DNA from: UBA6448 sp051893155
Lineage (GTDB): Bacteria > Bacillota_I > Bacilli_A > RF39 > UBA660
DNA length: 12,898 nt
Direction: 5' to 3'
NCBI GenBank assembly: GCA_051893155.1
Contig: JBJFGY010000028.1
Location: 1 to 12,898, forward strand
In this document: in pieces, positions 7,842 through 12,898 of the stretch
Layout: the number at the start of each line of letters is the position of its first letter
Position numbering within the stretch: the stretch's first letter is position 1
Notes under the pieces: generated by a model
Database searches by the model: none
The model's input: only the letters and a program-made list of their open reading frames with translations
Told to the model about the DNA's origin: nothing
Made by a program: the position numbers and the translations under genes

Positions 7842-8118
7842 CTTTTATTTCATCAAGCCCTCTGTATCCAATTTCTCTATTTTGTTCTAATCCATTTTTA
7901 AAAAATAATAGTGTTGGAATACTCATTATTCCAAATCTTTTAGCAATATTAGGAAATTCATCTACATTAACTTTTAATATTGTAGCAAAATCAATTTCAT
8001 CTAAAACAGGTAATAACATTTTGCATGGTCCACACCAATCAGCATAAAAATCCACTATAATAGGACCTTCTTTAATAATTTCATAAAAATCTTCTTCTTT
8101 TTCTAAATGTTTAATCAT
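7819..8118 (-). CDS. trxA: Thioredoxin
   Basis: This is a small cytoplasmic dithiol-disulfide oxidoreductase that supplies electrons to ribonucleotide reductase, peroxiredoxins and other reductases. The 99-residue protein shows the active site WCGPC (28-32) after DFYAD and the cis-proline loop IMSIPTLLFFKNG with P68. It is slightly shorter than the usual 104-108 residues, mainly at the N terminus. AAAGGA lies 7 nt before the ATG. It starts 12 nt after the cvpA stop, so the two genes are almost certainly cotranscribed. In Bacillus subtilis, trxA sits downstream of the rnhC-zapA-cvpA-polX-mutS2 cluster, and this pair looks like a shortened version of that neighbourhood. Confidence 0.95.
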   Translation of the reverse strand: MIKHLEKEEDFYEIIKEGPIIVDFYADWCGPCKMLLPVLDEIDFATILKVNVDEFPNIAKRFGIMSIPTLLFFKNGLEQNREIGYRGLDEIKEAYKLIS

Positions 8119-8130
8119 TTTTTATCCTTT

Positions 8131-8826
8131 CTATGCGATTATTACATGATCTAAATTTAATTTACCCGCATTAATTGCTTCTTGAATAAACTTTTTATCT
8201 ACTAAACCATATTTTGCAACTGAAGTAGCAATTTGTAAATTCATATTTTGTATGTCCTCTTCGTTAAATGAATAAGTAGATAATTTATTATATACATCTT
8301 CTCCTACAAGTATTCCTTTACTACATACAACATTAACAATAGGAGTTCTTTCTAAAATTTTTGTACTAACACTGCTTTCCATAACATATTTTTGAGTATG
8401 TGGAATTTGCATAGCAATATAACAAAGTAAAAATACAAATATAAGAGCATTAACCATTCCAAATACTAGACCAATTATTTTAGATGGTAAAGCAAATATA
8501 ACACTTAAATTAATTAATTTATCAATAAAACCTGCTAAATTAATTAATATATTTAAAATACAATATAATAATACAAATATAATTATAAATGAAATAACAT
8601 CATAAATCATAAAATTTATTGAATACAAACCAACATATCCTTTAAAATTAAAAAATGGTAAGTATTTAATTAATACTGTAGTTAAATAACCTTTTAATAA
8701 ATAAGCAATTATTATAATTGATACAGTTCCAACTAATTCAAAAATTCCTTTTATTGCCCCTTTTTGAAATCCCATTAATGCTCCTAATAAAATAATAATA
8801 AGTATTGCAATTTCAATAATCTTCAT
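8131..8826 (-). CDS. cvpA: CvpA family membrane protein
   Basis: This is a 231-residue integral membrane protein. The N-terminal segment (about 3-45) has the CvpA signature pattern, hydrophobic IIEIAILIIILLGALMGF followed by QKGAIKGIFELVG. Four hydrophobic segments are visible at about 3-20, 27-45, 71-98 and 106-139. A soluble C-terminal tail (about 140-231) follows and is longer than in the minimal family. The family is linked to colicin V production in E. coli and to envelope stress and cell-division gene neighbourhoods in Bacillota; its biochemical role is not settled. AGGAAAGAGG lies upstream of the ATG. It is the first gene of a two-gene unit with trxA and diverges from rnhC, as yshB does in the B. 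subtilis region once zapA is removed. Confidence 0.85.
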   Translation of the reverse strand: MKIIEIAILIIILLGALMGFQKGAIKGIFELVGTVSIIIIAYLLKGYLTTVLIKYLPFFNFKGYVGLYSINFMIYDVISFIIIFVLLYCILNILINLAGFIDKLINLSVIFALPSKIIGLVFGMVNALIFVFLLCYIAMQIPHTQKYVMESSVSTKILERTPIVNVVCSKGILVGEDVYNKLSTYSFNEEDIQNMNLQIATSVAKYGLVDKKFIQEAINAGKLNLDHVIIA

Positions 8827-8851
8827 ATGTCTAACCTCTTTCCTATTATTA

Positions 8852-8880
8852 ATTATATACTATTATTTTTAAAAAATAAA
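8852..8880 (-). promoter_or_regulatory. Candidate promoter of cvpA-trxA
   Basis: A consensus TATAAT occupies 8857-8852 on the minus strand. The sequence 17 bp upstream (TTTATT, 8880-8875) is a poor -35 match. The predicted start gives a leader of about 19 nt that contains the AGGAAAGAGG ribosome binding site. Confidence 0.5.
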
Positions 8881-8914
8881 GAAAAACTTACACGTTTTTC
8901 TAATTTAAGTTTTT
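8880..8914. repeat. Two mutually exclusive inverted repeats in the cvpA/rnhC divergent region
   Basis: AGAAAAAC (8880-8887) pairs perfectly with GTTTTTCT (8894-8901). AAAAACTTA (8882-8890) pairs perfectly with TAAGTTTTT (8906-8914). The two cannot form together because they share the left arm. They lie between the cvpA -35 region and the rnhC promoter. They could be an operator or a terminator-like structure, but A/T-rich palindromes arise easily in such sequence. Confidence 0.35.
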
Positions 8915-8925
8915 TTAGAAAAATA

Positions 8926-8954
8926 ATGACTTTTTTAATGTTTTTTAGTAAAAT
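8926..8954 (+). promoter_or_regulatory. Candidate promoter of rnhC with a 12-nt leader
   Basis: ATGACT (8926-8931) and TAAAAT (8949-8954) are 17 bp apart. Six bases later the sequence AGGTGATTAAAA (8961-8972) leads straight into the ATG. The predicted transcription start therefore falls on or next to the ribosome binding site. The GNAT and solenoid genes show the same geometry. Confidence 0.5.
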
Positions 8955-8972
8955 ATTTTTAGGTGATTAAAA

Positions 8973-9899
8973 ATGAATTGTGTTGTATTTAAATTAGATG
9001 AAAGACTTCATGAGAAATTGATTAAATTTTATAAAAATTTTGAACTTGCAAAAAAACCACCTTATTCAAAATTTGCGGCAAAAAACTATGATATAGTAAT
9101 AACTTTATATGAATCTGGTAAAGTTATGTTCCAAGGTATTGGTGCGGATATTGAAGCAAGTATATGGCAAAATATGCAGTCAAAAATTACTGGAAAGCCT
9201 ACTGAAAATACAGTAAAAAATAAAGAAAAATCAAAAGAAGATAATGATTTTTATGTATATTATTCTTCTATTGGAAGTGATGAAACAGGATGTGGCGATT
9301 TTTTTGGCCCTGTTGTTGTTGTCGCTACCTATGTTAATAAGAATAAAATAAATGAACTTACAAAATTAGGTATTAAGGATTCAAAAAAATTAACAGATAC
9401 AAAAATTATAGAAATAGCACCACAATTAATGAAAGATATACCATATACTTTCTATGTTCTATGTAATAAAGATTTTAATGATTTGGTTTCAAATAAAAAT
9501 TATAATATGGTGCAAATTAAATCAATTTTACATAATAAAGTATTAATGGATTTAGATAATAAATATCATCCTGATTATAAACATGCAGTTATTGATAAAT
9601 TTGTTAATGAAAAAAAATATTTTAGTTATTTAAAAGATGATGAAACGACACTAAGAAATATTAAGTTTTATACTAAAGGTGAAAGTAAATGTATGAGTGT
9701 TGCTGCTGCTTCAGTTATTGCAAGATATATTTTTCTTAAAGAAATGGACAAATTAAATAAACTATCTGGATATAATCTTCATAAAGGTGCTGGAATAGAA
9801 GTTGATAATCAAATCAAACAAATAATTGCAGAAAAAGGAAAAGACTATTTATATGATATTGCTAAAATATCCTTTGCAAATTATAAAAAATTAACATAA
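8973..9899 (+). CDS. rnhC: Ribonuclease HIII
   Basis: RNase HIII cleaves the RNA strand of RNA-DNA hybrids during replication and R-loop removal. The 308-residue protein begins with a TBP-like substrate-binding domain (about 1-75). A charged linker (about 76-92) and the type 2 RNase H fold follow. IGSDETGCGDFFGP holds the catalytic D103 and E104, followed by KDSKKLTD. D208 lies in VIDKF, 105 residues after D103. FYTKGES with AAASVIARYIFLKEMD follows and should supply the fourth acidic residue, most likely E237. HKGAGIEVD closes the core. The presence of the TBP-like domain separates it from RNase HII. AGGTGAT lies 5 nt before the ATG. It is the only plus-strand gene here; its 3' end overlaps holA by 9 nt. 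Confidence 0.95.
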   Translation: MNCVVFKLDERLHEKLIKFYKNFELAKKPPYSKFAAKNYDIVITLYESGKVMFQGIGADIEASIWQNMQSKITGKPTENTVKNKEKSKEDNDFYVYYSSIGSDETGCGDFFGPVVVVATYVNKNKINELTKLGIKDSKKLTDTKIIEIAPQLMKDIPYTFYVLCNKDFNDLVSNKNYNMVQIKSILHNKVLMDLDNKYHPDYKHAVIDKFVNEKKYFSYLKDDETTLRNIKFYTKGESKCMSVAAASVIARYIFLKEMDKLNKLSGYNLHKGAGIEVDNQIKQIIAEKGKDYLYDIAKISFANYKKLT

Positions 9900-10817
9900 A
9901 TCTAAAGATATCAAATCTAATATAATAGATTTATCAATTAAACCACTTTTATACTTATAATCATAATCACACAGTTTGGTTATGATTTTTTTTATTTCCT
10001 TAATGGTATATTTTTGAGCATTAATTTTATAGTCATCCATTTGCCAATTTTCTTTACCAAATAAATATTGAATATTTTTGATATCATTATTTTGTTTTAT
10101 TAATAACATTATTTGCATTTCTTTATATAAAGTTAATATACATAAACTTGGATCAATTTTAAATATTTCTAATTCTTTTTGCATTTTAAAAGCAAGCGAT
10201 AAATCTTGATTAATTATTGCTTTTGCATATTTATATGTTGTTCCTGAAATAGCATTTGAAACAACTTTTTTTATTTCTTCAAGCGAAAGATTACCTTTTT
10301 TAAAATATAAATTAATTTTATCAATTTCACTTAGCATAATATCATAATTTACATATGAATTTTCAACTATATAATTACCGGTTTCATAATTAATTATATA
10401 TCCATAATTTTTTAATATTTCCATACATTTATATACTAATTCTTTTTTATTATATGGTATAAGTTCAATAACATTATTAAAACTATTAATTTTTTTATAA
10501 ATCTTTTTTCTTTTATCAAACATTACATTACTTGTAAAAATTATAGTAGTATTTTTATTTGGATTATCAATATAATTTAATAATAGATCATCATTTTTTT
10601 CTTCACTACTTTTTTTCGAAGAAAAATAATCATTACTTTTAACTATTATATATTTTTCTTCACCAGTCAATGAAAAATAATTTGCTTCTTCAATAACATC
10701 TTTTAACGTACTATTATTTAAATTATATTTTATTACATTTAAAGAACTATTAACTATTTCGTTAACTTTATCATTTATTCTTTTATAACTATCTGAATAT
10801 ATTAAATACACCTTCAT
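9891..10817 (-). CDS. holA: DNA polymerase III subunit delta (clamp-loader wrench subunit)
   Basis: HolA/YqeN opens the beta sliding clamp within the clamp loader. The 308-residue product matches the family pattern: an N-terminal MKVYLIYSD strand, EEANYFSLTGEEKYIIVKSN, then LLLNYIDNP with IIFTSNVMFDKRKKIYKKI. Two helical domains follow, including LYKEMQIMLLIKQ and the C-terminal TIKEIKKIITKLCDYDYKYK with SGLIDKS. It is shorter than the roughly 340 residues usual in Bacilli. Sequence divergence is high, as is common for delta, so the call rests on overall pattern. No ribosome binding site precedes the ATG. A TATAAT ends only 7 nt upstream, so the mRNA is probably leaderless. The 3' end overlaps the convergent rnhC by 9 nt and its codons also encode the rnhC terminator on the other strand. 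Confidence 0.85.
   Translation of the reverse strand: MKVYLIYSDSYKRINDKVNEIVNSSLNVIKYNLNNSTLKDVIEEANYFSLTGEEKYIIVKSNDYFSSKKSSEEKNDDLLLNYIDNPNKNTTIIFTSNVMFDKRKKIYKKINSFNNVIELIPYNKKELVYKCMEILKNYGYIINYETGNYIVENSYVNYDIMLSEIDKINLYFKKGNLSLEEIKKVVSNAISGTTYKYAKAIINQDLSLAFKMQKELEIFKIDPSLCILTLYKEMQIMLLIKQNNDIKNIQYLFGKENWQMDDYKINAQKYTIKEIKKIITKLCDYDYKYKSGLIDKSIILDLISLDLC
9959..9993 (+). terminator. Rho-independent terminator of rnhC, inside holA
   Basis: On the plus strand AATCATAATCA (9959-9969) pairs with TGGTTATGATT (9977-9987), 11 bp including one T-G wobble, around a 7-nt loop, and the stem runs into eight T. It is 60 nt past the rnhC stop and lies wholly inside the holA reading frame, covering the codons for its CDYDYK segment. 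Confidence 0.8.
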
Positions 10818-10824
10818 AATTAAA

Positions 10825-10830
10825 ATTATA
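10825..10830 (-). promoter_or_regulatory. Candidate -10 box of holA, predicted leaderless start
   Basis: A perfect TATAAT on the minus strand is followed by only TTTAATT before the holA ATG. A start 7 nt after the box would fall on the base before the ATG. The upstream -35 region is the T-tract of the GNAT terminator and has no good match, so the assignment depends on the -10 alone. Confidence 0.5.
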
Positions 10831-10845
10831 CTATTTTTTTACTTT

Positions 10846-10869
10846 AAAAAAAAGAGCCAATTAAGGCTC
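10846..10869 (-). terminator. Rho-independent terminator of the GNAT gene
   Basis: On the minus strand GAGCC pairs with GGCTC around a 6-nt loop and is followed by eight T. It is the most G/C-rich hairpin in this part of the window. It separates the GNAT gene from holA. Confidence 0.85.
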
Positions 10870-10948
10870 AATCTATATAAACATTACAAGTAATGTTATT
10901 ATATTTTATGGATAAGTTTTAAAAATGATATTATTTTTTATATAGATT
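10870..10948. repeat. Nested inverted repeats after the GNAT gene
   Basis: AATCTATATAAA (10870-10881) and TTTATATAGATT (10937-10948) are perfect 12-bp arms. The right arm covers the GNAT stop codon. Just inside the left arm, AACATTAC (10880-10887) and GTAATGTT (10890-10897) form a second, almost loopless palindrome that shares two bases with the outer arm. The block adjoins the GAGCC terminator. It could fold the 3' untranslated region into a stable structure; no known element is recognised. Confidence 0.5.
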
Positions 10949-11378
10949 TTCTTAAATTAATCTTAAACTCATTAAATCCAAATGATTTATATAATTTACA
11001 AGCAATTTTATTATTTGCTAAAACATTTATATCAATAAAATCAGTTTTTGTTTTTTTTATAATTTTAATTGCTTCAGTAATTAATTTTGTAGCTATACCT
11101 TTATTTCTATAAGCTATATCAACATATATCCCATCAATCAAATATCCTTTTAAATCATTACTTTTAACCGGTTTTAAATAAATATATCCTTTAATAATAT
11201 TATTTTCTTCATAACATAACAAAATATTACTTTTCTTTTTAATAATATTTATAAAATAATTTTTAACAACAAAATTTTTTTCAATAGAACTGTCATATTT
11301 TCGTTCATCTTGAATTAATTTAGTTAATAAATTATCACAAATATTTGCTCTATTTTCATCAAGTACTCTTATAATCAT
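10938..11378 (-). CDS. GNAT family N-acetyltransferase
   Basis: This is a 146-residue acetyl-CoA-dependent acyltransferase of the GNAT superfamily; the acceptor is unknown. Motif A is DGIYVDIAYRNKGIATKLI (82-100), whose R-N-K-G-I-A loop binds the pyrophosphate of acetyl-CoA. Motif B is INVLANNKIACKLYKSFGF (117-135), with Y130 where the general acid usually sits. The N-terminal half supplies the strand-helix elements before motif A. The layout resembles RimI-like single-domain enzymes, but the remaining sequence gives no reason to assign ribosomal protein acetylation. It is monocistronic, with its own extended -10 promoter and terminator. It starts with the short leader GGTGATTTAAAA. Confidence 0.88.
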   Translation of the reverse strand: MIIRVLDENRANICDNLLTKLIQDERKYDSSIEKNFVVKNYFINIIKKKSNILLCYEENNIIKGYIYLKPVKSNDLKGYLIDGIYVDIAYRNKGIATKLITEAIKIIKKTKTDFIDINVLANNKIACKLYKSFGFNEFKINLRKSI

Positions 11379-11405
11379 TTTTAAATCACCAACTACATTA
11401 TATCA
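11379..11405 (-). promoter_or_regulatory. Extended -10 promoter and 12-nt leader of the GNAT gene
   Basis: TGATATAAT (11405-11397), an extended -10 element, is followed by six bases and then GGTGATTTAAAA directly before the ATG. No strong -35 box is visible. The block TGATATAATGTA...TGGTGATTTAAA is nearly identical to the one before the solenoid gene. Confidence 0.65.
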
Positions 11406-11434
11406 TACTTGTTTAACTTCTAAAGTTTATTTTT

Positions 11435-11700
11435 TTATGCATAAATAATATTTAATATTTTCTTTTTAAGTATTTTAGCCATTTCATGTTCTAATCATTA
11501 AAAAATCCACAAATAAATATAGCATTTTCAACTTTAAAAATTATTAACTAAATATTAAGCATCAATTACATAATCATAATCACCATGTGCTAATTGTCAA
11601 TTAGTAAGTCAAAATAAATATTTATTTCTAAAGAAAAAGAACTATCAAAATGATAATTCTTACCTTTTTCTAAACAATGACAATCTTTTTTGTTTTTCTT
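11435..11700 (-). pseudogene. Decayed coding remnant of unknown function
   Basis: No intact gene is present, but protein-like segments in successive minus-strand frames line up end to end. HCLEKGKNYHFDSSFSLEIN with IYFDLLIDN lies at about 11678-11593. LAHGDYDYVIDA lies at 11593-11558, then a stop and YLVNNF. FKVENAIFICGFFND lies at 11538-11494, and EHEMAKILKKKILNIIYA at 11491-11438. Three frameshifts and one nonsense codon would join them into about 80 residues. The first part overlaps the solenoid gene's terminal codons in another frame and contains its terminator. The composition is not simply A/T-biased (Cys, Gly, His, Asp). I do not recognise the family. Chance open stretches in A/T-rich DNA remain possible. 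Confidence 0.4.
11629..11661 (-). terminator. Rho-independent terminator of the solenoid-repeat gene
   Basis: On the minus strand AAGAATTATCA pairs with TGATAGTTCTT over 11 bp with one T-G wobble and a 3-nt loop, followed by TTTTCTTT. The 5' arm begins at the stop codon of the upstream gene. Confidence 0.75.
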
Positions 11701-12736
11701 GCTGTTCTATTTTTTTAAATTCAACATTAAATTTTAAATTATTTTCATTTTCTCTTAAAATATACTTCCAACATTTATTATTATCATCCCACATCATTGA
11801 TTCATATAAATGTATATGAACATAATTACCTTGTTCATCATAATAGTACGAACCAAATAAATCATCACCAACATCATCAAACAATACTGTACCATCTTCT
11901 TTAACACAATGTATAGGTTCATAATTTGATTTTGTATTCCCTTCTACAACAACACCTGTTAAATCGCAAATTGCCAATTTTGGGAAAATGTAACTATTTA
12001 TTGTATCTAAATTAATAACAATTGGAGATTTTAAATCTTTAAATTTACATTCATATATTGTACATCCTGCAAATGATGGTTCTACAAATTCTTTATTTTC
12101 TTCATTAATAGAACAACATAATAAAACATTAGCAAAGTTAATTCCTATAAGTTCTTTGTTAGGAACTTTTTGAGGATTGATTACAATATCTCCTTTTGCT
12201 TTACTAAAATCAACACCAGTTATGACTACATTATCAAAATTTCCATCAATTTTTACTCCTGATAAATTAGAACCTTTTATTGATTTATGCATTATTGTTT
12301 GTGGGTTTATTATTACGTCACCAAGATAACCACTAAAATCTGTATATTCTATAACTGCGTTATCTAATGACCCTTTTAGTGTTACACCACAAAATTTAAC
12401 TTTTGACAAATCCTTATTAGGAACCCTGTCAAGATTTATCTCAATTCCTTTTAAATTAGCAAAATTCAATCCCGTAATTTTTTTACCATCAAAATTAATT
12501 CCTGATAAATCAGCTTTTAATTTACTTAAACAATAAAATATAGTATCATTTATTTCATTACTATCTTTTGTAAATAAAAAATTAATAATTTCATCTTTAC
12601 TTAAGGTAATTTCTTGATCATTATTTACTTTGTTTAATAATAAATTAGCAAATAATAAACATGGTTTTTCGTTATTATGATACTTTAGTAAAAATATAAT
12701 TTCACTTATTATTTGCTCTTTTGAATATTTTTGCAT
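11660..12736 (-). CDS. Degenerate pentapeptide-like beta-solenoid repeat protein (INPQ motif)
   Basis: This is a 358-residue protein of unknown function with no signal peptide or membrane segment, probably cytoplasmic. A helical N-terminal domain (about 1-75) precedes a repeat region (about 76-266). There a unit of roughly 41-43 residues recurs: a strand such as GDIVINPQ, the segment KVPNKEL, then L.G.NF and a closing ITGVDFS. Units start near residues 97, 138, 181 and 236; the third is longer, with an insertion around 208-220. INPQ is seen at 143-146 and 186-189, INLD at 100-103 and 241-244. Spaced Leu/Phe and Gly/Asn suggest a right-handed pentapeptide-like helix, but strict A(D/N)LXX repeats are absent. 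An acidic, aromatic segment (about 275-328) and a charged helical tail end the protein. It is monocistronic, with its own promoter and terminator. I cannot assign a target. Confidence 0.8.
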   Translation of the reverse strand: MQKYSKEQIISEIIFLLKYHNNEKPCLLFANLLLNKVNNDQEITLSKDEIINFLFTKDSNEINDTIFYCLSKLKADLSGINFDGKKITGLNFANLKGIEINLDRVPNKDLSKVKFCGVTLKGSLDNAVIEYTDFSGYLGDVIINPQTIMHKSIKGSNLSGVKIDGNFDNVVITGVDFSKAKGDIVINPQKVPNKELIGINFANVLLCCSINEENKEFVEPSFAGCTIYECKFKDLKSPIVINLDTINSYIFPKLAICDLTGVVVEGNTKSNYEPIHCVKEDGTVLFDDVGDDLFGSYYYDEQGNYVHIHLYESMMWDDNNKCWKYILRENENNLKFNVEFKKIEQQEKQKRLSLFRKR

Positions 12737-12762
12737 TTAAATCACCCATATACATTATATCA
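12737..12762 (-). promoter_or_regulatory. Extended -10 promoter and 11-nt leader of the solenoid gene
   Basis: TGATATAAT (12762-12754) is followed by six bases and GGGTGATTTAA directly before the ATG. The predicted transcription start is the first G of that leader. No good -35 box is present. The block repeats the arrangement upstream of the GNAT gene. Confidence 0.65.
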
Positions 12763-12898
12763 CACTAATTTATATTCTCTAGCAATTATTCTATCATCAG
12801 AGCAATATTTTATTACCTATTTATTATCTTGCTTACAAATTATCCTATCTTTGACACTTTAATAAAAAAATACTAATTTAGCCTAGATAAAATCTAGT
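12763..12898. other. Right-edge region without a recognisable gene
   Basis: No coding region can be supported. A small hairpin, CTAGAT-AAA-ATCTAG, lies at 12883-12897. On the minus strand a 7-T run follows 12 nt later (12870-12864), so it is only weakly terminator-like. On the plus strand a perfect TTGACA (12851-12856) has a poor TAATTT 17 bp downstream, which could be a promoter reading out of the window. Confidence 0.3.

Noticed and set aside
11540..11640. Reading TGA as Trp gives a longer frame ending WQLAHGDYDYVIDA near 11558.
   Set aside because: All intact genes use TGG for Trp and none needs TGA readthrough, so a frameshifted remnant under the standard code is the simpler reading.
10840..11660. 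Short A/T-rich repeats that might suggest a CRISPR array or insertion sequence.
   Set aside because: There are no evenly spaced direct repeats, no transposase frame and no target-site duplications. The palindromes are single structures.
12751..12898. Possible 3' end of another minus-strand gene entering from the right edge.
   Set aside because: Only a few codons before a TAA could be read, with no recognisable motif, so it cannot be supported.

Overview
This window is AT-rich, tightly packed bacterial chromosome carrying housekeeping genes of the Bacillota (Firmicutes) type. It has a T-box leader, AGGAGG-type ribosome binding sites, RNase HIII, a HolA/YqeN-type delta subunit, and a cvpA-trxA pair beside rnhC. 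The very low GC and short genes suggest a Bacilli/Mollicutes-related lineage, but no ribosomal RNA or marker fixes the taxon. All 12 Trp codons in the intact genes are TGG, so the standard code is used. None of the 12 genes ends in TGA (10 TAA, 2 TAG).

Positions 1-7800 hold one minus-strand operon, read right to left: promoter, T-box leader, hisS, asnS, aspS, gatC, gatA, gatB, terminator. The genes abut or overlap (hisS/asnS 0 nt; aspS/gatC and gatC/gatA share one base as TAATG; gatA/gatB overlap 8 nt). The operon makes His-, Asn- and Asp-tRNA and the GatCAB amidotransferase. Because AsnRS is present, GatCAB probably serves Gln-tRNA(Gln). The T-box looks tuned to tRNA(Asn) rather than to the first gene's tRNA(His): its UGGC bulge predicts a G73 discriminator and an AAC triplet sits at the specifier position. 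Its Stem I is unusually short.

Positions 7800-8970 hold a minus-strand cvpA-trxA pair and a divergent promoter region. rnhC (8973-9899, plus) runs head-on into holA (9891-10817, minus). The two genes overlap by 9 nt, and a good terminator for rnhC lies inside holA codons.

Positions 10818-12898 are accessory: a GNAT acetyltransferase gene, a decayed coding remnant in several frames (about 11435-11700), and a 358-residue protein with degenerate beta-solenoid repeats carrying an INPQ motif. The GNAT, solenoid and rnhC genes share the same unusual start layout: a -10 box, 6 nt, then a leader of only 11-12 nt reading (A/G)GGTGATT plus a few A/T. holA has its -10 box 7 nt from the ATG and no ribosome binding site, so its mRNA is probably leaderless.

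I see no CRISPR array, insertion sequence, tRNA or rRNA gene, or prophage. The best candidates for something new are the compact T-box, the short-leader start signal, and the solenoid gene with its decayed neighbour.
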